The notes beneath the pieces were generated by a model. It worked only from the letters and a program-made list of their open reading frames with translations. It did not search any database and had not been told where the DNA came from. Of a stretch of DNA of 64,000 nucleotides, positions 8,162-16,766 are shown in pieces. The position numbers and the translations under genes are program-made. The stretch comes from Owenweeksia sp965214115 (GTDB lineage: Bacteria > Bacteroidota > Bacteroidia > Flavobacteriales > Schleiferiaceae). The stretch lies in contig CBDCAU010000007.1 of NCBI GenBank assembly GCA_965214115.1, positions 434,001 to 498,000 of the forward strand, read 5' to 3'. Within the stretch, counting starts at the first letter, position 1. Every line of letters begins with the position of its first letter.

Positions 8162-8693
8162 TGGCGACGGTTACTTCCAATTCATTGGAAATATTCTCCG
8201 ATTTTGAGGCAGGGATTTCCACGTCATAATCACGCACTTTTAGGTTGAATTTGGAATTCAATTTAGCCTTTCCGCCTTTCACGGTCAATGTGCCTTTTTT
8301 GGTCAATTTTTGTTCTTTCCCGTGTATATTCATCATACCCGAAAAAACGACTTCATAAGTACCATCCTTTTTAAAGTCCACTTCCTCCAAATTGTCGATT
8401 TTTCCTTTAAAAGTGCCGTTTGAATATTTCCCACTTTCCATATAACGCTCATTGAAATGCTCCTGCATTAAGGCTTTTTCAAAAATAAAACCCTTGATGG
8501 GCACTAAAAAAGCGAAATCGCCCGTCTCCGTATTGATGATGCTGGAGACTTGCTTGTTCACCGCTTCAATGTTTTCCAAAGGCGCTTCGGAATAGAATTT
8601 CACCATCCCGCTGCGGGTGGAGAGTTTTTGGGCGCTCAGTTGCGCAGTTGCAAAAATTGCAATCGAAAAAATCACTAAGTTTCTGATTTTCAT
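8145..8693 (-). CDS. YceI-like periplasmic lipid-binding protein
   Basis: About 182 residues from the ATG at 8693 (chosen because it starts directly with a signal peptide, MKIRNLVIFSIAIFATAQLS). The lipocalin-like YceI pattern is visible: GMVKFYSEAPLENIEAVNKQ, then FLVPIKGFIFEKALMQEHF, MESGKYSNGTFKG and a C-terminal FNLKVRDYDVEIP. YceI proteins bind isoprenoids such as quinones in the periplasm. Position between a cytochrome lipoprotein and DUF5777 suggests quinone or electron handling. Confidence 0.8.
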   Translation of the reverse strand: MKIRNLVIFSIAIFATAQLSAQKLSTRSGMVKFYSEAPLENIEAVNKQVSSIINTETGDFAFLVPIKGFIFEKALMQEHFNERYMESGKYSNGTFKGKIDNLEEVDFKKDGTYEVVFSGMMNIHGKEQKLTKKGTLTVKGGKAKLNSKFNLKVRDYDVEIPASKSENISNELEVTVAIDYDK

Positions 8694-8704
8694 AAGTTTC
8701 AAAT

Positions 8705-9151
8705 TTAAAAGAGACAATTATTGTTTTCACCAAACGTCACCCATTCTTGTACTTGGTCAATTTCGCTCTGCGGCAGAAGACCGCTGGGCGGCATCGGGTT
8801 GTTTTGGTCGGTCATCCTTGCAATTAGCCTGCCATCGGCGGCTTTGTTTTTGGCGGTTTCAAAGGTGGCAAAGTTCAAACCTGACTGCATCGTGCTGGAA
8901 TTATGGCATCCGGAAATAGCACAATTAGCTTCCAAAATACTTTCAACCTGATTGGTATAAATTGTTTGAAATGTATCACATTCTTCACTCGTATTTTGCG
9001 GAAGATTTTGATATAATTCCTCTTTGTTGTCGTAATAACAAGATTGTACGGAAATTAGGAAAAAAAGGAAAAATAAAATTTTTCCTGAAACTCTAAATAA
9101 TAAACTCGAAATTCCAAACAAATTCAAAAATTTTAAAGTGCAAAAATTCAA
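8705..9151 (-). CDS. Monoheme-type cytochrome c lipoprotein with CX4CH motif
   Basis: Up to 148 residues. A lipobox (ISVQSC, Cys38) implies a lipoprotein. The single candidate heme site is CAISGCH (residues 77-83), a CX4CH spacing instead of CX2CH, with a possible axial methionine in NPMPPSG. The fold resembles the small cytochrome-like domain of the planctomycete/Bacteroidota type. The start is uncertain: codons before the signal peptide run through AT-rich repeat-like DNA and offer no convincing ATG, so translation may begin later, for example at a TTG near 9121. It belongs to the operon 9997-7199. Confidence 0.65.
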   Translation of the reverse strand: MNFCTLKFLNLFGISSLLFRVSGKILFFLFFLISVQSCYYDNKEELYQNLPQNTSEECDTFQTIYTNQVESILEANCAISGCHNSSTMQSGLNFATFETAKNKAADGRLIARMTDQNNPMPPSGLLPQSEIDQVQEWVTFGENNNCLF

Positions 9152-9223
9152 AGTAGGGATATCTGAAAACCAAAGCCAAAATAACCCAACAACTTAATAA
9201 CCTAATAACTTTAAAAACAACTA

Positions 9224-9997
9224 CTAATTATCCGGCATCCCATCCATTACCCACGCCTCAATTTTGTCAATCTTGCAATCGTCCATCTTAAAACTTTGCG
9301 GCATCGGGGGTACGCCGTTCGCGTGATTTATCCGTTGCAGCAGGTTCGCATTATTGTCGTTAATGGCCGCTGTAATTTCACTGTGATTGCTCAAACTGCG
9401 CCCACCTTGCGGCGAACCGCCACTGTGGCAACTCACACAGTTTTGCTGGAAAATAGGGAAAATATCGTTCGCAAAACTCTGATTGTCAGTATTGCAGCCC
9501 GCCGAATCATTGCAGGTCAAGTTCTTTGCGCCCTGTAAAATCCATTTTTGAATCATCTGAATTTGAGCTTGGGTCAATCGGCTGCGGGGCGGCGGCGGCA
9601 TCCGTTTGTCGGGGTCGGTTTCAATCAACACCTCGTAGAGGTCGCTGCCGTCGGGGTCAAAAGGATCTACATCGGCCGTGTTGAAAACATTGGCGTACGA
9701 ATCCAAAATCACGTTGTCCTCGGCGGTTGCGGCATCGTGGCAGCCCGAAATGGCGCAGGTGGCTTTGAAAATCGGCAGCAAATCGCGCTCAAAATAAATG
9801 GTGTCGGGGTCGCAGGGTTTCCCCATTGGATTCGTGGTGTCGTTCGGGTTTCCCGTGGTATCATTGGGATTTCCGATAGTGTCCATCGGGCTGCCCGTGG
9901 TATCCATAGGAAATTCATTGGCAGGAAACGGCTCGTGTTCGCAAGCGATTGATACTCCGATGATTGCGAAGAGAATGCCAAGAAGTTGTAATTTCAT
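9224..9997 (-). CDS. Diheme cytochrome c lipoprotein
   Basis: 257 residues. Lipobox VSIAC (Cys19). Residues 31-56 are a low-complexity linker of MDTTG/NDTTG repeats. Two domains follow: heme site CAISGCH (81-87, CX4CH) with MPPPP near residue 133, and heme site CVSCH (187-191, CX2CH) with a late MPQSF. It is the first gene of the operon to DUF5777 and has a promoter-like TAGTTTTG just upstream. It should sit on the periplasmic face or cell surface and carry electrons; the partner is unknown. Confidence 0.75.
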   Translation of the reverse strand: MKLQLLGILFAIIGVSIACEHEPFPANEFPMDTTGSPMDTIGNPNDTTGNPNDTTNPMGKPCDPDTIYFERDLLPIFKATCAISGCHDAATAEDNVILDSYANVFNTADVDPFDPDGSDLYEVLIETDPDKRMPPPPRSRLTQAQIQMIQKWILQGAKNLTCNDSAGCNTDNQSFANDIFPIFQQNCVSCHSGGSPQGGRSLSNHSEITAAINDNNANLLQRINHANGVPPMPQSFKMDDCKIDKIEAWVMDGMPDN

Positions 9998-10021
9998 CGC
10001 GCCATTTCAATGTTGAAACTT

Positions 10022-10029
10022 CAAAACTA
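10022..10029 (-). promoter_or_regulatory. -7 element for the cytochrome/YceI operon
   Basis: On the minus strand this reads TAGTTTTG, a full match to TAnnTTTG, 24 bases before the ATG at 9997. It lies inside the 42-bp gap shared with the divergent OB-fold gene. Confidence 0.5.
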
Positions 10030-10039
10030 ATCAAAAACG

Positions 10040-10426
10040 ATGAAAAAATTTCTGTGGATTTTGCTGGTCGCGGCCATTGTGGCGGTGGCCGTTTATTTAT
10101 ATGTGTTTCATAAACCACACCGCGACATCGTGGGCGAGGACGCTTCGCAAACCTTGACGGCGCAGGAAATCGGAAAGCAATACGCTGACAATCAGCAAAA
10201 TGCGAATGCCATTTATTTAGACCAAGTGCTGGAAGTGCGTGGCGTAGCTATCTCTCTGAAAAACAATGCGATAACTTTGGAAGGCGGCGTATTTTGCAAT
10301 CCGGCGGAAGAAGGCGAGTTTGAAGGAATTCAAGAAGGTGACGAAGTGAAAGTGAAAGGTCGCGTGGTTTCCTTCGACGAGCTTTTCGGCGAGGTGCGGA
10401 TGGACAATTGCACCTTGGTTCAATGA
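10040..10426 (+). CDS. Membrane-anchored OB-fold (tRNA_anti-like) protein
   Basis: 128 residues. One N-terminal membrane helix (residues 4-23), then an OB-fold pattern: YLDQVLEVRGVAISLKNNA, GGVFCNPAEEG, GDEVKVKGRVVSFDELFGEV, RMDNCTLVQ. It matches the tRNA_anti-like family of Bacteroidota, whose members are envelope proteins and probably do not bind tRNA. It diverges from the cytochrome operon with only 42 bp between starts, so shared control is likely. Function unknown. Confidence 0.7.
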   Translation: MKKFLWILLVAAIVAVAVYLYVFHKPHRDIVGEDASQTLTAQEIGKQYADNQQNANAIYLDQVLEVRGVAISLKNNAITLEGGVFCNPAEEGEFEGIQEGDEVKVKGRVVSFDELFGEVRMDNCTLVQ

Positions 10427-11706
10427 ACGTGTTTCGTGCGTTTCACCCTGAGTATCAGCAAGAAACCGAGCGCGAAAAAGATGGAAAGTGCGAGCGCGCT
10501 GGTTTTCATATTCCCGGTGATTTCTATTAGATAGGAATAAATGAAGGTGCCGGCCACGATAGCGATTTTTTCGGCCACATCGTAAAAGCTGAAAAAGCTG
10601 GCGTGGCTCTCCGTTTTGGGCAACAGTTTGGAATAGGTGCTGCGGCTAATCGCCTGAATGCCACCGAGAACCAAGCCGACCACCGCGCCGATGGCGTAAA
10701 ATTTATATTCCACCAGCGGGTCGCTTTTCGATAACGAATAGGCGGCAAAACACACCGCCGTCCAAATCAAAATGCTGATTTTCAGCGATTGCAAATTGCC
10801 ATATTTTTGGGAGATTTTGGAAAACAAAAAAGCACCGCCAATCGCGACAAACTGAATGATTAAAATCGTGAGTATCAATTTTGACGATTCCAAGCCCAAT
10901 TCATCGCTGCCAAAAAGAGAAGCCAAAAGTATCACCGTTTGCACCCCAATACTGAAACAGAAAAAACTGTATAAAAACCTTCGTAAAGAAGTGAGATTTT
11001 TTAATTCAGAAATGACTTTCTTCAATTCTTGAAATCCTTTGAAAATGTATCGCTCATCGGGTTTTTTGTGAAAGGGATTTTCGGGCAACCTGCGAAAAGT
11101 AATCTGTGCAAAACCCGCCCACCAAATTCCGACCATCAAAAAACTGACGCGCGATGCCTGTCCCGCATCTGAAAAACCAAAGGTCTCAGGCATTTGAATC
11201 ATCACCAAATTGATAATCAATAATATAGCTGCACCAATGTAGCCGAGCGAAAATCCTTTGGCGCTCAGGGCATCTTGTTTTTCGGGCGGCGCCACTTCCG
11301 GCAAAAAGGCATTATAAAAAACCAAACTCCCCCAAAATCCGATGCTCGCCAAAACGCTCATCAGCAATCCAAAAAAGACGTTTTCACCATCAAAGAAAAA
11401 TAGCGCCGAACAAGAAGCCGCACCGATATAACAAAAGGCTTTTAAAAATCGCTTCTTTTTTCCGGTGTAATCCGCAATTCCCGATAGAAAAGGGGAGAGG
11501 AAAGCGACTACCAAAAACGAAAATGAAAGCGAATATCCATATAAAGCGGAGCTTTCAAAAGATTGCCCAAAAAATGAAATTTGAGTGTCATTTTCGCTGG
11601 TGGTAACGCTATTAAAATAAATGGGAAAAACGGCGGTGGAAATTACCAAGGAATAGACCGAATTGGCCCAATCGTAAAAAGCCCAAGCGTTTTGTTGGCG
11701 AGTCAT
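10420..11706 (-). CDS. MFS transporter, UMF1/Atg22-like family
   Basis: 428 residues with about 12 membrane segments. The opening QNAWAFYDWANSVYSLVIST is the signature of the UMF1 (vacuole effluxer Atg22-like) branch of the major facilitator superfamily; GGIQAISRSTYSKLLPK in the second half is also typical. Substrate unknown, possibly amino acids or sugars by analogy. Convergent with the OB-fold gene, with a 7-bp overlap at the stop codons. Confidence 0.85.
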   Translation of the reverse strand: MTRQQNAWAFYDWANSVYSLVISTAVFPIYFNSVTTSENDTQISFFGQSFESSALYGYSLSFSFLVVAFLSPFLSGIADYTGKKKRFLKAFCYIGAASCSALFFFDGENVFFGLLMSVLASIGFWGSLVFYNAFLPEVAPPEKQDALSAKGFSLGYIGAAILLIINLVMIQMPETFGFSDAGQASRVSFLMVGIWWAGFAQITFRRLPENPFHKKPDERYIFKGFQELKKVISELKNLTSLRRFLYSFFCFSIGVQTVILLASLFGSDELGLESSKLILTILIIQFVAIGGAFLFSKISQKYGNLQSLKISILIWTAVCFAAYSLSKSDPLVEYKFYAIGAVVGLVLGGIQAISRSTYSKLLPKTESHASFFSFYDVAEKIAIVAGTFIYSYLIEITGNMKTSALALSIFFALGFLLILRVKRTKHVH

Positions 11707-11754
11707 TGGGGGCGCAATTTACAATTGGTTCGATTTACGATTTACGATTTTTCC

Positions 11755-11940
11755 TCCCCCGCCACGCTTGGGCGTGGCACCCCCTCGGAGAGGGGGATAG
11801 CGCTCGCCCCAACTTTTAGGATAGACATTGAATTTCACCTCCCGTGGGGTAGAGGTTCGGCACTGTCCCCCTGCTTGGAGAGGGTGCGGAGGCACGGGGC
11901 GGGCCTGCCTGTCGGCAAAGGGAGAGGAGGCTTTACCAGC
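11755..11940. repeat. GC-rich intergenic repeat cluster
   Basis: Contains GGCACCCCCTCGGAGAGGGG (from 11777), which folds on itself, and a second half with GTCCCCCTGCTTGGAGAG and a purine-rich end. Similar blocks occur at 28026-28215 and 40228-40278, and the CCCCCAAAGGGGG core at 14608-14624 and inside mtaB. No gene is seen between 11707 and 11998. Confidence 0.7.
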
Positions 11941-11998
11941 ACAGCCAAAATAACCAACAACCCAATAACTTAATAACTCCTCCACTACTTTCGCGCGG

Positions 11999-13021
11999 AT
12001 GAATCTGACCCCCGAAAAAATTGAGGAAGCGCGTTCGTTGCTTAAGAATTCTCAAAAAATTGTCATCACCAACCACGTGAATCCCGATAGCGACGCGATT
12101 GGGAGCGCGGTGGGTTTGCAATTGGTTTTGAAGGAATTAGGGATTGAAAGTTCCATCATTGTCCCGAATGAATTTCCGAGTTTTTTACAATGGATGGCGG
12201 ATTTGAGCGATTCGTTTTTGGTTTTTGAAAAAGATAAGGAAGCAGCTTCGCAAAAAATTCAGGCGGCGGATTTGACCATTCACTTGGATTACAACGCGTT
12301 GAAAAGAAGCGGTTCGATGGAGGGGATTTTGAAAGAATCTTCATCGAAAAAAATGACCATCGACCACCACCAGCAACCCGAGGGTTTTGAGGACTGGCTT
12401 TTTTCCGACACGGAAATGAGCAGCACAGCGGAGATGGTTTTTCACTTTGTGGAAGCGCTGGGTTGGGCGGACAAAATTTCGCTGCAAGCCGCGGAGTGCC
12501 TGTATTCGGGGATGATGACCGACACGGGGAATTTCCGCTACAGTGCCACCAAGCCGACCACGCATTTGGTGGCCGCCAAACTGTTGATGATGGGCGTGCA
12601 GCCGCAAATCGTGGCGAGCCGGATTTACGATACCAACACGCGGAATCGACTGAAATTGCTCAGCCGCGCGCTGGAAAAAATGGAAGTCTTTGAGGAATCC
12701 AAAGCGGCACTTATCTCATTGAACGAGAAGGATTTAAAATATTTCAACGCGCAAAAAGGCGATACGGAAGGCTTTGTGAATTACGGACTTTCCATCGAAG
12801 GAATCGTGTTGAGCGTCTTTATAAAAGAACAGGACGGCAAGGTGAAATTGTCGTTCCGCAGCATGGGCGATTTTGACGTGAACACTTTGGCGCGCGAGCA
12901 TTTCAAGGGCGGCGGCCACCGGAACGCAGCGGGCGCGGCAGTGGAAGATTCCTTTGAAAACGTCCTCCAAAAAGTGAAAGAAATTTTGCCGAACTATGAA
13001 GCGGAATTGCAAAAGGTTTAA
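11999..13021 (+). CDS. nrnA: DHH/DHHA1 phosphoesterase, NrnA-type nanoRNase/pAp phosphatase
   Basis: 340 residues. DHH motifs: NHVNPDSDAIGSAVGL (residues 25-40), a middle aspartate in IHLDYN, MTIDHHQQ, and the C-terminal DHHA1 glycine motif GGGHRNAAGA. Such enzymes degrade 2-5 nt RNAs and dephosphorylate pAp in the cytoplasm. A TACTTTCG element lies at 11986-11993, only five bases before the ATG, so the mRNA may be leaderless. The next gene overlaps or starts within a few bases of its end. Confidence 0.85.
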   Translation: MNLTPEKIEEARSLLKNSQKIVITNHVNPDSDAIGSAVGLQLVLKELGIESSIIVPNEFPSFLQWMADLSDSFLVFEKDKEAASQKIQAADLTIHLDYNALKRSGSMEGILKESSSKKMTIDHHQQPEGFEDWLFSDTEMSSTAEMVFHFVEALGWADKISLQAAECLYSGMMTDTGNFRYSATKPTTHLVAAKLLMMGVQPQIVASRIYDTNTRNRLKLLSRALEKMEVFEESKAALISLNEKDLKYFNAQKGDTEGFVNYGLSIEGIVLSVFIKEQDGKVKLSFRSMGDFDVNTLAREHFKGGGHRNAAGAAVEDSFENVLQKVKEILPNYEAELQKV

Positions 13022-13553
13022 TTTCTTGAAAAAATCCACGCTTTTTATTTTGTTGGTTTCCAGTCTTTTGGGATGCCAATGCGGCAATTCCAAAAAGGAA
13101 ACGAACCAGCGGCCACCCACCGACCAAGAAAATAGGTTTGATGCCCAGCGCGATTTTTTGGAAAAAGAAAGAACCGCCATCGAATCGTATGGAAAAGACC
13201 GCCAACTGAAACTGCAACGGACGGGCACGGGCTTGTATTACAGCATTTTAAAAGATTCGGCGGCGGGCGAAAACGCTCAGTATGAGGATTTTGTGGAATA
13301 CGAATACGAGATTCAATTGCTGAATGGCAAAATTTTATATTCTTCCAAAAATTCTGGGAACGGCAGCCTGCGCATCGAAAAACAGGATGGCGAAATAGGG
13401 CTGCACGAAGCCTTAAAACTAATGGGGGAGGGCGACGAGGGGCTATTTATATTACCTTCGCACCTTGCTTTTGGCGTGGGGGGCGACCAACAGAAAATCC
13501 CGCCGCGCACGCCGCTGGTTTATGAACTGAAAATCATTGACATACAGAAATAA
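12996..13553 (+). CDS. FKBP-type peptidyl-prolyl isomerase lipoprotein, GldI-like
   Basis: 185 residues from the ATG at 12996, or 175 from a TTG at 13026, which gives a cleaner signal peptide. Lipobox LLGC. The C-terminal half (residues about 95-184) is an FKBP domain (YEDFVEYEYEIQLLNGKILY, LHEALKLMGEGDEGLFILPS, LAFGVGG, LVYELKIIDIQK). Bacteroidota GldI, a gliding/T9SS-associated lipoprotein, has this layout, so a role in folding exported proteins is likely. Its aromatic active-site residues are only partly conserved. It is in an operon with NrnA and the next isomerase (6-bp gap). Confidence 0.75.
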   Translation: MKRNCKRFNFLKKSTLFILLVSSLLGCQCGNSKKETNQRPPTDQENRFDAQRDFLEKERTAIESYGKDRQLKLQRTGTGLYYSILKDSAAGENAQYEDFVEYEYEIQLLNGKILYSSKNSGNGSLRIEKQDGEIGLHEALKLMGEGDEGLFILPSHLAFGVGGDQQKIPPRTPLVYELKIIDIQK

Positions 13554-13559
13554 ACAACG

Positions 13560-14594
13560 ATGAAAATGACCAAAAACATACTGCTGACCGCCGCGCTGTG
13601 CGCTGGGTTTTTGAGCAGTTGCAATTCTCAAAATAAAACAACCGTAAACGGAAAAACTGTGGAATTAGAAGACGGGCTTTACGCCAAAATCGAAACACCG
13701 AAAGGCGACATCCTCGCCGAATTGTATCACCAAAAAACGCCGATGACCGTGGCCAACTTCGCGGGACTGGCGGAAGGGGATATTGAAAACCAAGCCAAGG
13801 GAGCGGGCGAGCCGTTTTATGACGGGCTGAAATTTCACCGCGTCATCGAAGACTTTATGATACAGGGCGGCGACCCGCAAGGCACGGGCAGCGGCGGCCC
13901 CGGCTACAAATTTGCCGATGAGTTTGACGAATCTTTGAAGCACGACGGCCCCGGCATATTGTCGATGGCAAACTCCGGCCCGGCTACGAACGGCAGCCAA
14001 TTTTTCATCACCCACAAAGCCACGCCTTGGCTGGACGGCAAGCACACCGTGTTCGGGAAAGTGGTTGAAGGTCAAGATGTTGTAAACAAAATCGAGCAAG
14101 GCGATGCGATGACGAAAGTGGAAATCATCCGCAAGGGAGACGACGCTGAGAAGTTTGACGCGGCCAAGACTTTCGAAGATGAAAAAGGAAATCAAGCCGC
14201 CAAGATGGAGGCGAAGCAAAAGAAGTCGATGGAAAAAGTGGAAGAAATGACGGAAGATTTTGAAACCACTGAAAGCGGCTTGCGCTATAAAATTACCGAA
14301 GAAGGGGAGGGCGAAAAACCTACTGCTGGCCAGACCGTTGCGGTGCATTATCGCGGCACTTTGATGGACGGCACCGTGTTCGACGAAAGTTACAAGCGAG
14401 GCGAGCCGATTGAATTTCCGTTGGGCCAAGGCCGTGTGATTCCGGGTTGGGACGAAGGCATTGCTTTGCTAAACCAAGGCGGAAAAGCGACTTTCGTTAT
14501 TCCCCCCGATTTGGCTTACGGCGAGCGTGGCGGCGGCCCCATCCCACCGAACTCTTGGCTGAAATTTGATGTGGAGTTGGTGGAGATAAAGTAG
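13560..14594 (+). CDS. Cyclophilin-FKBP fusion peptidyl-prolyl isomerase lipoprotein
   Basis: 344 residues. Lipobox LSSC near residue 21. Residues about 40-195 are a cyclophilin domain (FHRVIEDFMIQGGDPQGTGS, then MANSGPATNGSQFFIT, and WLDGKHTVFGKVVEG). Residues about 240-344 are an FKBP domain (VAVHYRGTLMDGTVFDESY, GRVIPGWDEGIALL, LAYGERGGG, FDVELVEIK). A charged helical linker rich in Lys, Glu and Met joins them. Both active-site motifs look intact. It should act as a periplasmic foldase. A terminator follows. Confidence 0.9.
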   Translation: MKMTKNILLTAALCAGFLSSCNSQNKTTVNGKTVELEDGLYAKIETPKGDILAELYHQKTPMTVANFAGLAEGDIENQAKGAGEPFYDGLKFHRVIEDFMIQGGDPQGTGSGGPGYKFADEFDESLKHDGPGILSMANSGPATNGSQFFITHKATPWLDGKHTVFGKVVEGQDVVNKIEQGDAMTKVEIIRKGDDAEKFDAAKTFEDEKGNQAAKMEAKQKKSMEKVEEMTEDFETTESGLRYKITEEGEGEKPTAGQTVAVHYRGTLMDGTVFDESYKRGEPIEFPLGQGRVIPGWDEGIALLNQGGKATFVIPPDLAYGERGGGPIPPNSWLKFDVELVEIK

Positions 14595-14662
14595 AAGTTA
14601 GCCCCCTATCCCCCAAAGGGGGGAAGTGAGAGTGGCAAATCTTGTGTTAAAATAAATTCAGA

Positions 14663-14689
14663 AGCGCCTCGGAAGGGGCGCTTTTTTTT
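14663..14689 (+). terminator. Intrinsic terminator of the nrnA-isomerase operon
   Basis: AGCGCCTC (14663-14670), loop GGAA, GGGGCGCT (14675-14682), followed by eight T. Confidence 0.9.
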
Positions 14690-14919
14690 ATTCATTGATG
14701 ACAAAAAGTTTCGTCTTTTTATAAAATAAAGAGCAGGGTCGCAATTTCGGCCAAGCTTTTAAGGAGTAAATTTTTTGGGGCATTAATTATTCGCAATACC
14801 ACGAAAAGCGCGCTGCATTTCTTGGGTCGGGACAAAAACAAAAGTTGGGTTCGCGCATTACCTTTTCAGCCGTTACTTTCGCGGAAAATTCCGAACAAAA
14901 TTTTTAAAATATTTCTAAG

Positions 14920-15792
14920 ATGAGCGTACTGGTCGATAAAAATTCCAAGATAATCGTGCAAGGATTCACGGGCAGCGAAGGCGGGTTTCACGCCGAGCAG
15001 ATGATGGAATACGGAACGAACGTGGTGGGCGGGGTAACGCCCGGCAAAGGGGGGCAGGAGCATTTGGGCCGCCCCGTTTTCAATACGGTACAAGAAGCCG
15101 TGCAGCAAACCCAAGCGGATGTTTCCATCATTTTTGTGCCGCCGGCCTTTGCGGCCGATGCCATTATGGAAGCCGCCGACGCGGGCATTAAAGTCATCGT
15201 GACCATCACCGAAGGCATTCCCGTAAAGGATATGATTACCGTAAAGGAATTTTTGCGGGGCAAAGATTGCACGATGATCGGGCCGAACTGTCCGGGGATC
15301 ATCACCGCCGAGGAGGCGAAAGTGGGCATTATGCCGGGTTTTATTTTCAAGAAAGGTCGAGTGGGAATTATCTCAAAATCAGGCACTTTGACGTATGAAG
15401 CGGTGGATCAGGTTACGAAAGCGGGGTTGGGCCAAAGCACTGCCATCGGCATCGGCGGCGACCCGATTATCGGTACTTCGATGAAGGAGGCGGTGGCGCT
15501 TTTCCTGAACGATCCCGACACGGACGGCATCGTGATGATTGGCGAAATCGGTGGGCAGATGGAAGCCGAAGCGGCGCGCTACATCAAGGAGAGCGGCACG
15601 AAAAAACCCGTCGTGGGATTCATCGCTGGGGAAACCGCGCCCGCCGGCCGGACGATGGGCCACGCCGGCGCCATCGTAGGTGGCGACGAAGATACAGCAC
15701 AGGCCAAGAAAAAAATCCTGCGGGAAAACGGGGTGAACGTGGTGGACTCGCCGGCGCAGATAGGGGAGAAGATGGCCGAACTGCTTTCTTAA
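14920..15792 (+). CDS. sucD: Succinyl-CoA synthetase alpha subunit
   Basis: 290 residues, full length. N-terminal CoA-binding Rossmann part (IIVQGFTGSEGGFHAEQMME, then GVTPGKGGQEHLG), the middle MIGPNCPGIITAEEAKVGIM, and GRTMGHAGAIVGG with the phosphorylated histidine. It makes succinyl-CoA/succinate with ATP or GTP in the TCA cycle, together with SucC, which is not in this window. A TACTTTCG element is at 14874-14881, leaving about a 35-base leader. A hairpin-T terminator follows. Confidence 0.95.
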   Translation: MSVLVDKNSKIIVQGFTGSEGGFHAEQMMEYGTNVVGGVTPGKGGQEHLGRPVFNTVQEAVQQTQADVSIIFVPPAFAADAIMEAADAGIKVIVTITEGIPVKDMITVKEFLRGKDCTMIGPNCPGIITAEEAKVGIMPGFIFKKGRVGIISKSGTLTYEAVDQVTKAGLGQSTAIGIGGDPIIGTSMKEAVALFLNDPDTDGIVMIGEIGGQMEAEAARYIKESGTKKPVVGFIAGETAPAGRTMGHAGAIVGGDEDTAQAKKKILRENGVNVVDSPAQIGEKMAELLS

Positions 15793-15853
15793 ATTCTAAA
15801 AATTAAAATAAAAATCCGAAACAAATCATAACGTTTTAAAAGCTTAAAATTCT

Positions 15854-15887
15854 AAACCGCGCGGTGGGAACTGGGCGGTTTTTTTTA
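15854..15887 (+). terminator. Probable terminator after sucD
   Basis: AAACCGC (15854-15860) pairs with GCGGTTT (15875-15881), 14-base loop, followed by a run of T. Confidence 0.65.
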
Positions 15888-15936
15888 TTGGCCTGACTAC
15901 TAAAACTCTAAGCACAAAATGCTAAGCTCGAAATAA

Positions 15937-16069
15937 TCCCGTACGTGCGGGACTAATCAGCAAAACCAAAAAGCTCTAAACAACACGGCATCCCGTCTGT
16001 GTGCTTTTTTTTGAATTTTTAAATTTAGATTTTTGAATTTGTTTCGGATTGCGTCCCGCACGTGCGGGA
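15937..16069. repeat. Dispersed palindrome element, two copies
   Basis: TCCCGTACGTGCGGGA at 15937-15952 and TCCCGCACGTGCGGGA at 16054-16069, in AT-rich DNA with the recurring phrase GAATTTGTTTCGGATT. The stretch 15793-16083 holds no gene beyond the sucD terminator and this element. Confidence 0.8.
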
Positions 16070-16083
16070 TTAGAATTTCGAAT

Positions 16084-16695
16084 TTATTTACCCTTTGCAA
16101 ACTCCACTATTTCCTCATCCAGCGGGCTCGTTCCCGATGGAAAATACGCCACCCACTTTCCGTTTTCATCCACCAAGAATTTATTGAAATTCCATTTTAC
16201 TTCCGCATCTTCTTTTCCGTTCATTTCTTTGGAAGTCAGCCATTTATAAACGGGATTTTTGTCCTCGCCTTTCACGGGGCTTTTTGCCATCAGCGGAAAA
16301 GTGACGCCGTAATTTTTCTCGCAAAAAGCGGCGATTTCTTTGGCGTCGCCGGGTTCCTGTCCGCCAAAATCGTTGCTGGGAAAACCGATGACGGTGAAAT
16401 CTGCGCCGCCAAATTCGTCTTGTAATTCTTGCAACTGTTTGTACTGCGGGGTGTAGCCGCACTCGCTGGCGGTGTTCACTATCAAAACTCGTTTTCCTTT
16501 CAGTTTGGAAAATTCGAAGTTTTCGCCGTCCAAAGTTTGGGACGAATAATCGTGGAGGGTTTTCATTTCGTTTTGGTTTTCAGAGAGTTGCGCGGTGGGC
16601 TGGGTTTGGATTTCGCTGGTTTCAGCGGTAGCCGTTTCGGGATTTTGCTGGCAGGCAAAAAATCCAAAAGGAATTAGAATCAGAAGTTTTTTCAT
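16084..16695 (-). CDS. Glutathione peroxidase-like lipoprotein
   Basis: 203 residues. Lipobox FFAC at Cys15, then a low-complexity linker, then the thioredoxin-fold peroxidase domain from about residue 45. Active-site motifs are present: peroxidatic cysteine in NTASECGYT, glutamine in FPSNDFGGQEPG and tryptophan in VKWNFNKFLVD. It should reduce peroxides in the periplasm or outer envelope, probably with thioredoxin and not glutathione. A TACTTTCG element on the minus strand (16720-16727) precedes it. Confidence 0.9.
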   Translation of the reverse strand: MKKLLILIPFGFFACQQNPETATAETSEIQTQPTAQLSENQNEMKTLHDYSSQTLDGENFEFSKLKGKRVLIVNTASECGYTPQYKQLQELQDEFGGADFTVIGFPSNDFGGQEPGDAKEIAAFCEKNYGVTFPLMAKSPVKGEDKNPVYKWLTSKEMNGKEDAEVKWNFNKFLVDENGKWVAYFPSGTSPLDEEIVEFAKGK

Positions 16696-16766
16696 CGTAA
16701 AAAGTATGTAAAATTTTGGCGAAAGTAGTTCAGTTACTCCTCAAAATCGTGCTTCTCCAAATACGC

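Noticed and set aside
8705..9997. CX4CH sites as sequencing errors of CX2CH
   Set aside because: The same heptapeptide CAISGCH occurs in two separate genes in intact frames, so it is a genuine motif.
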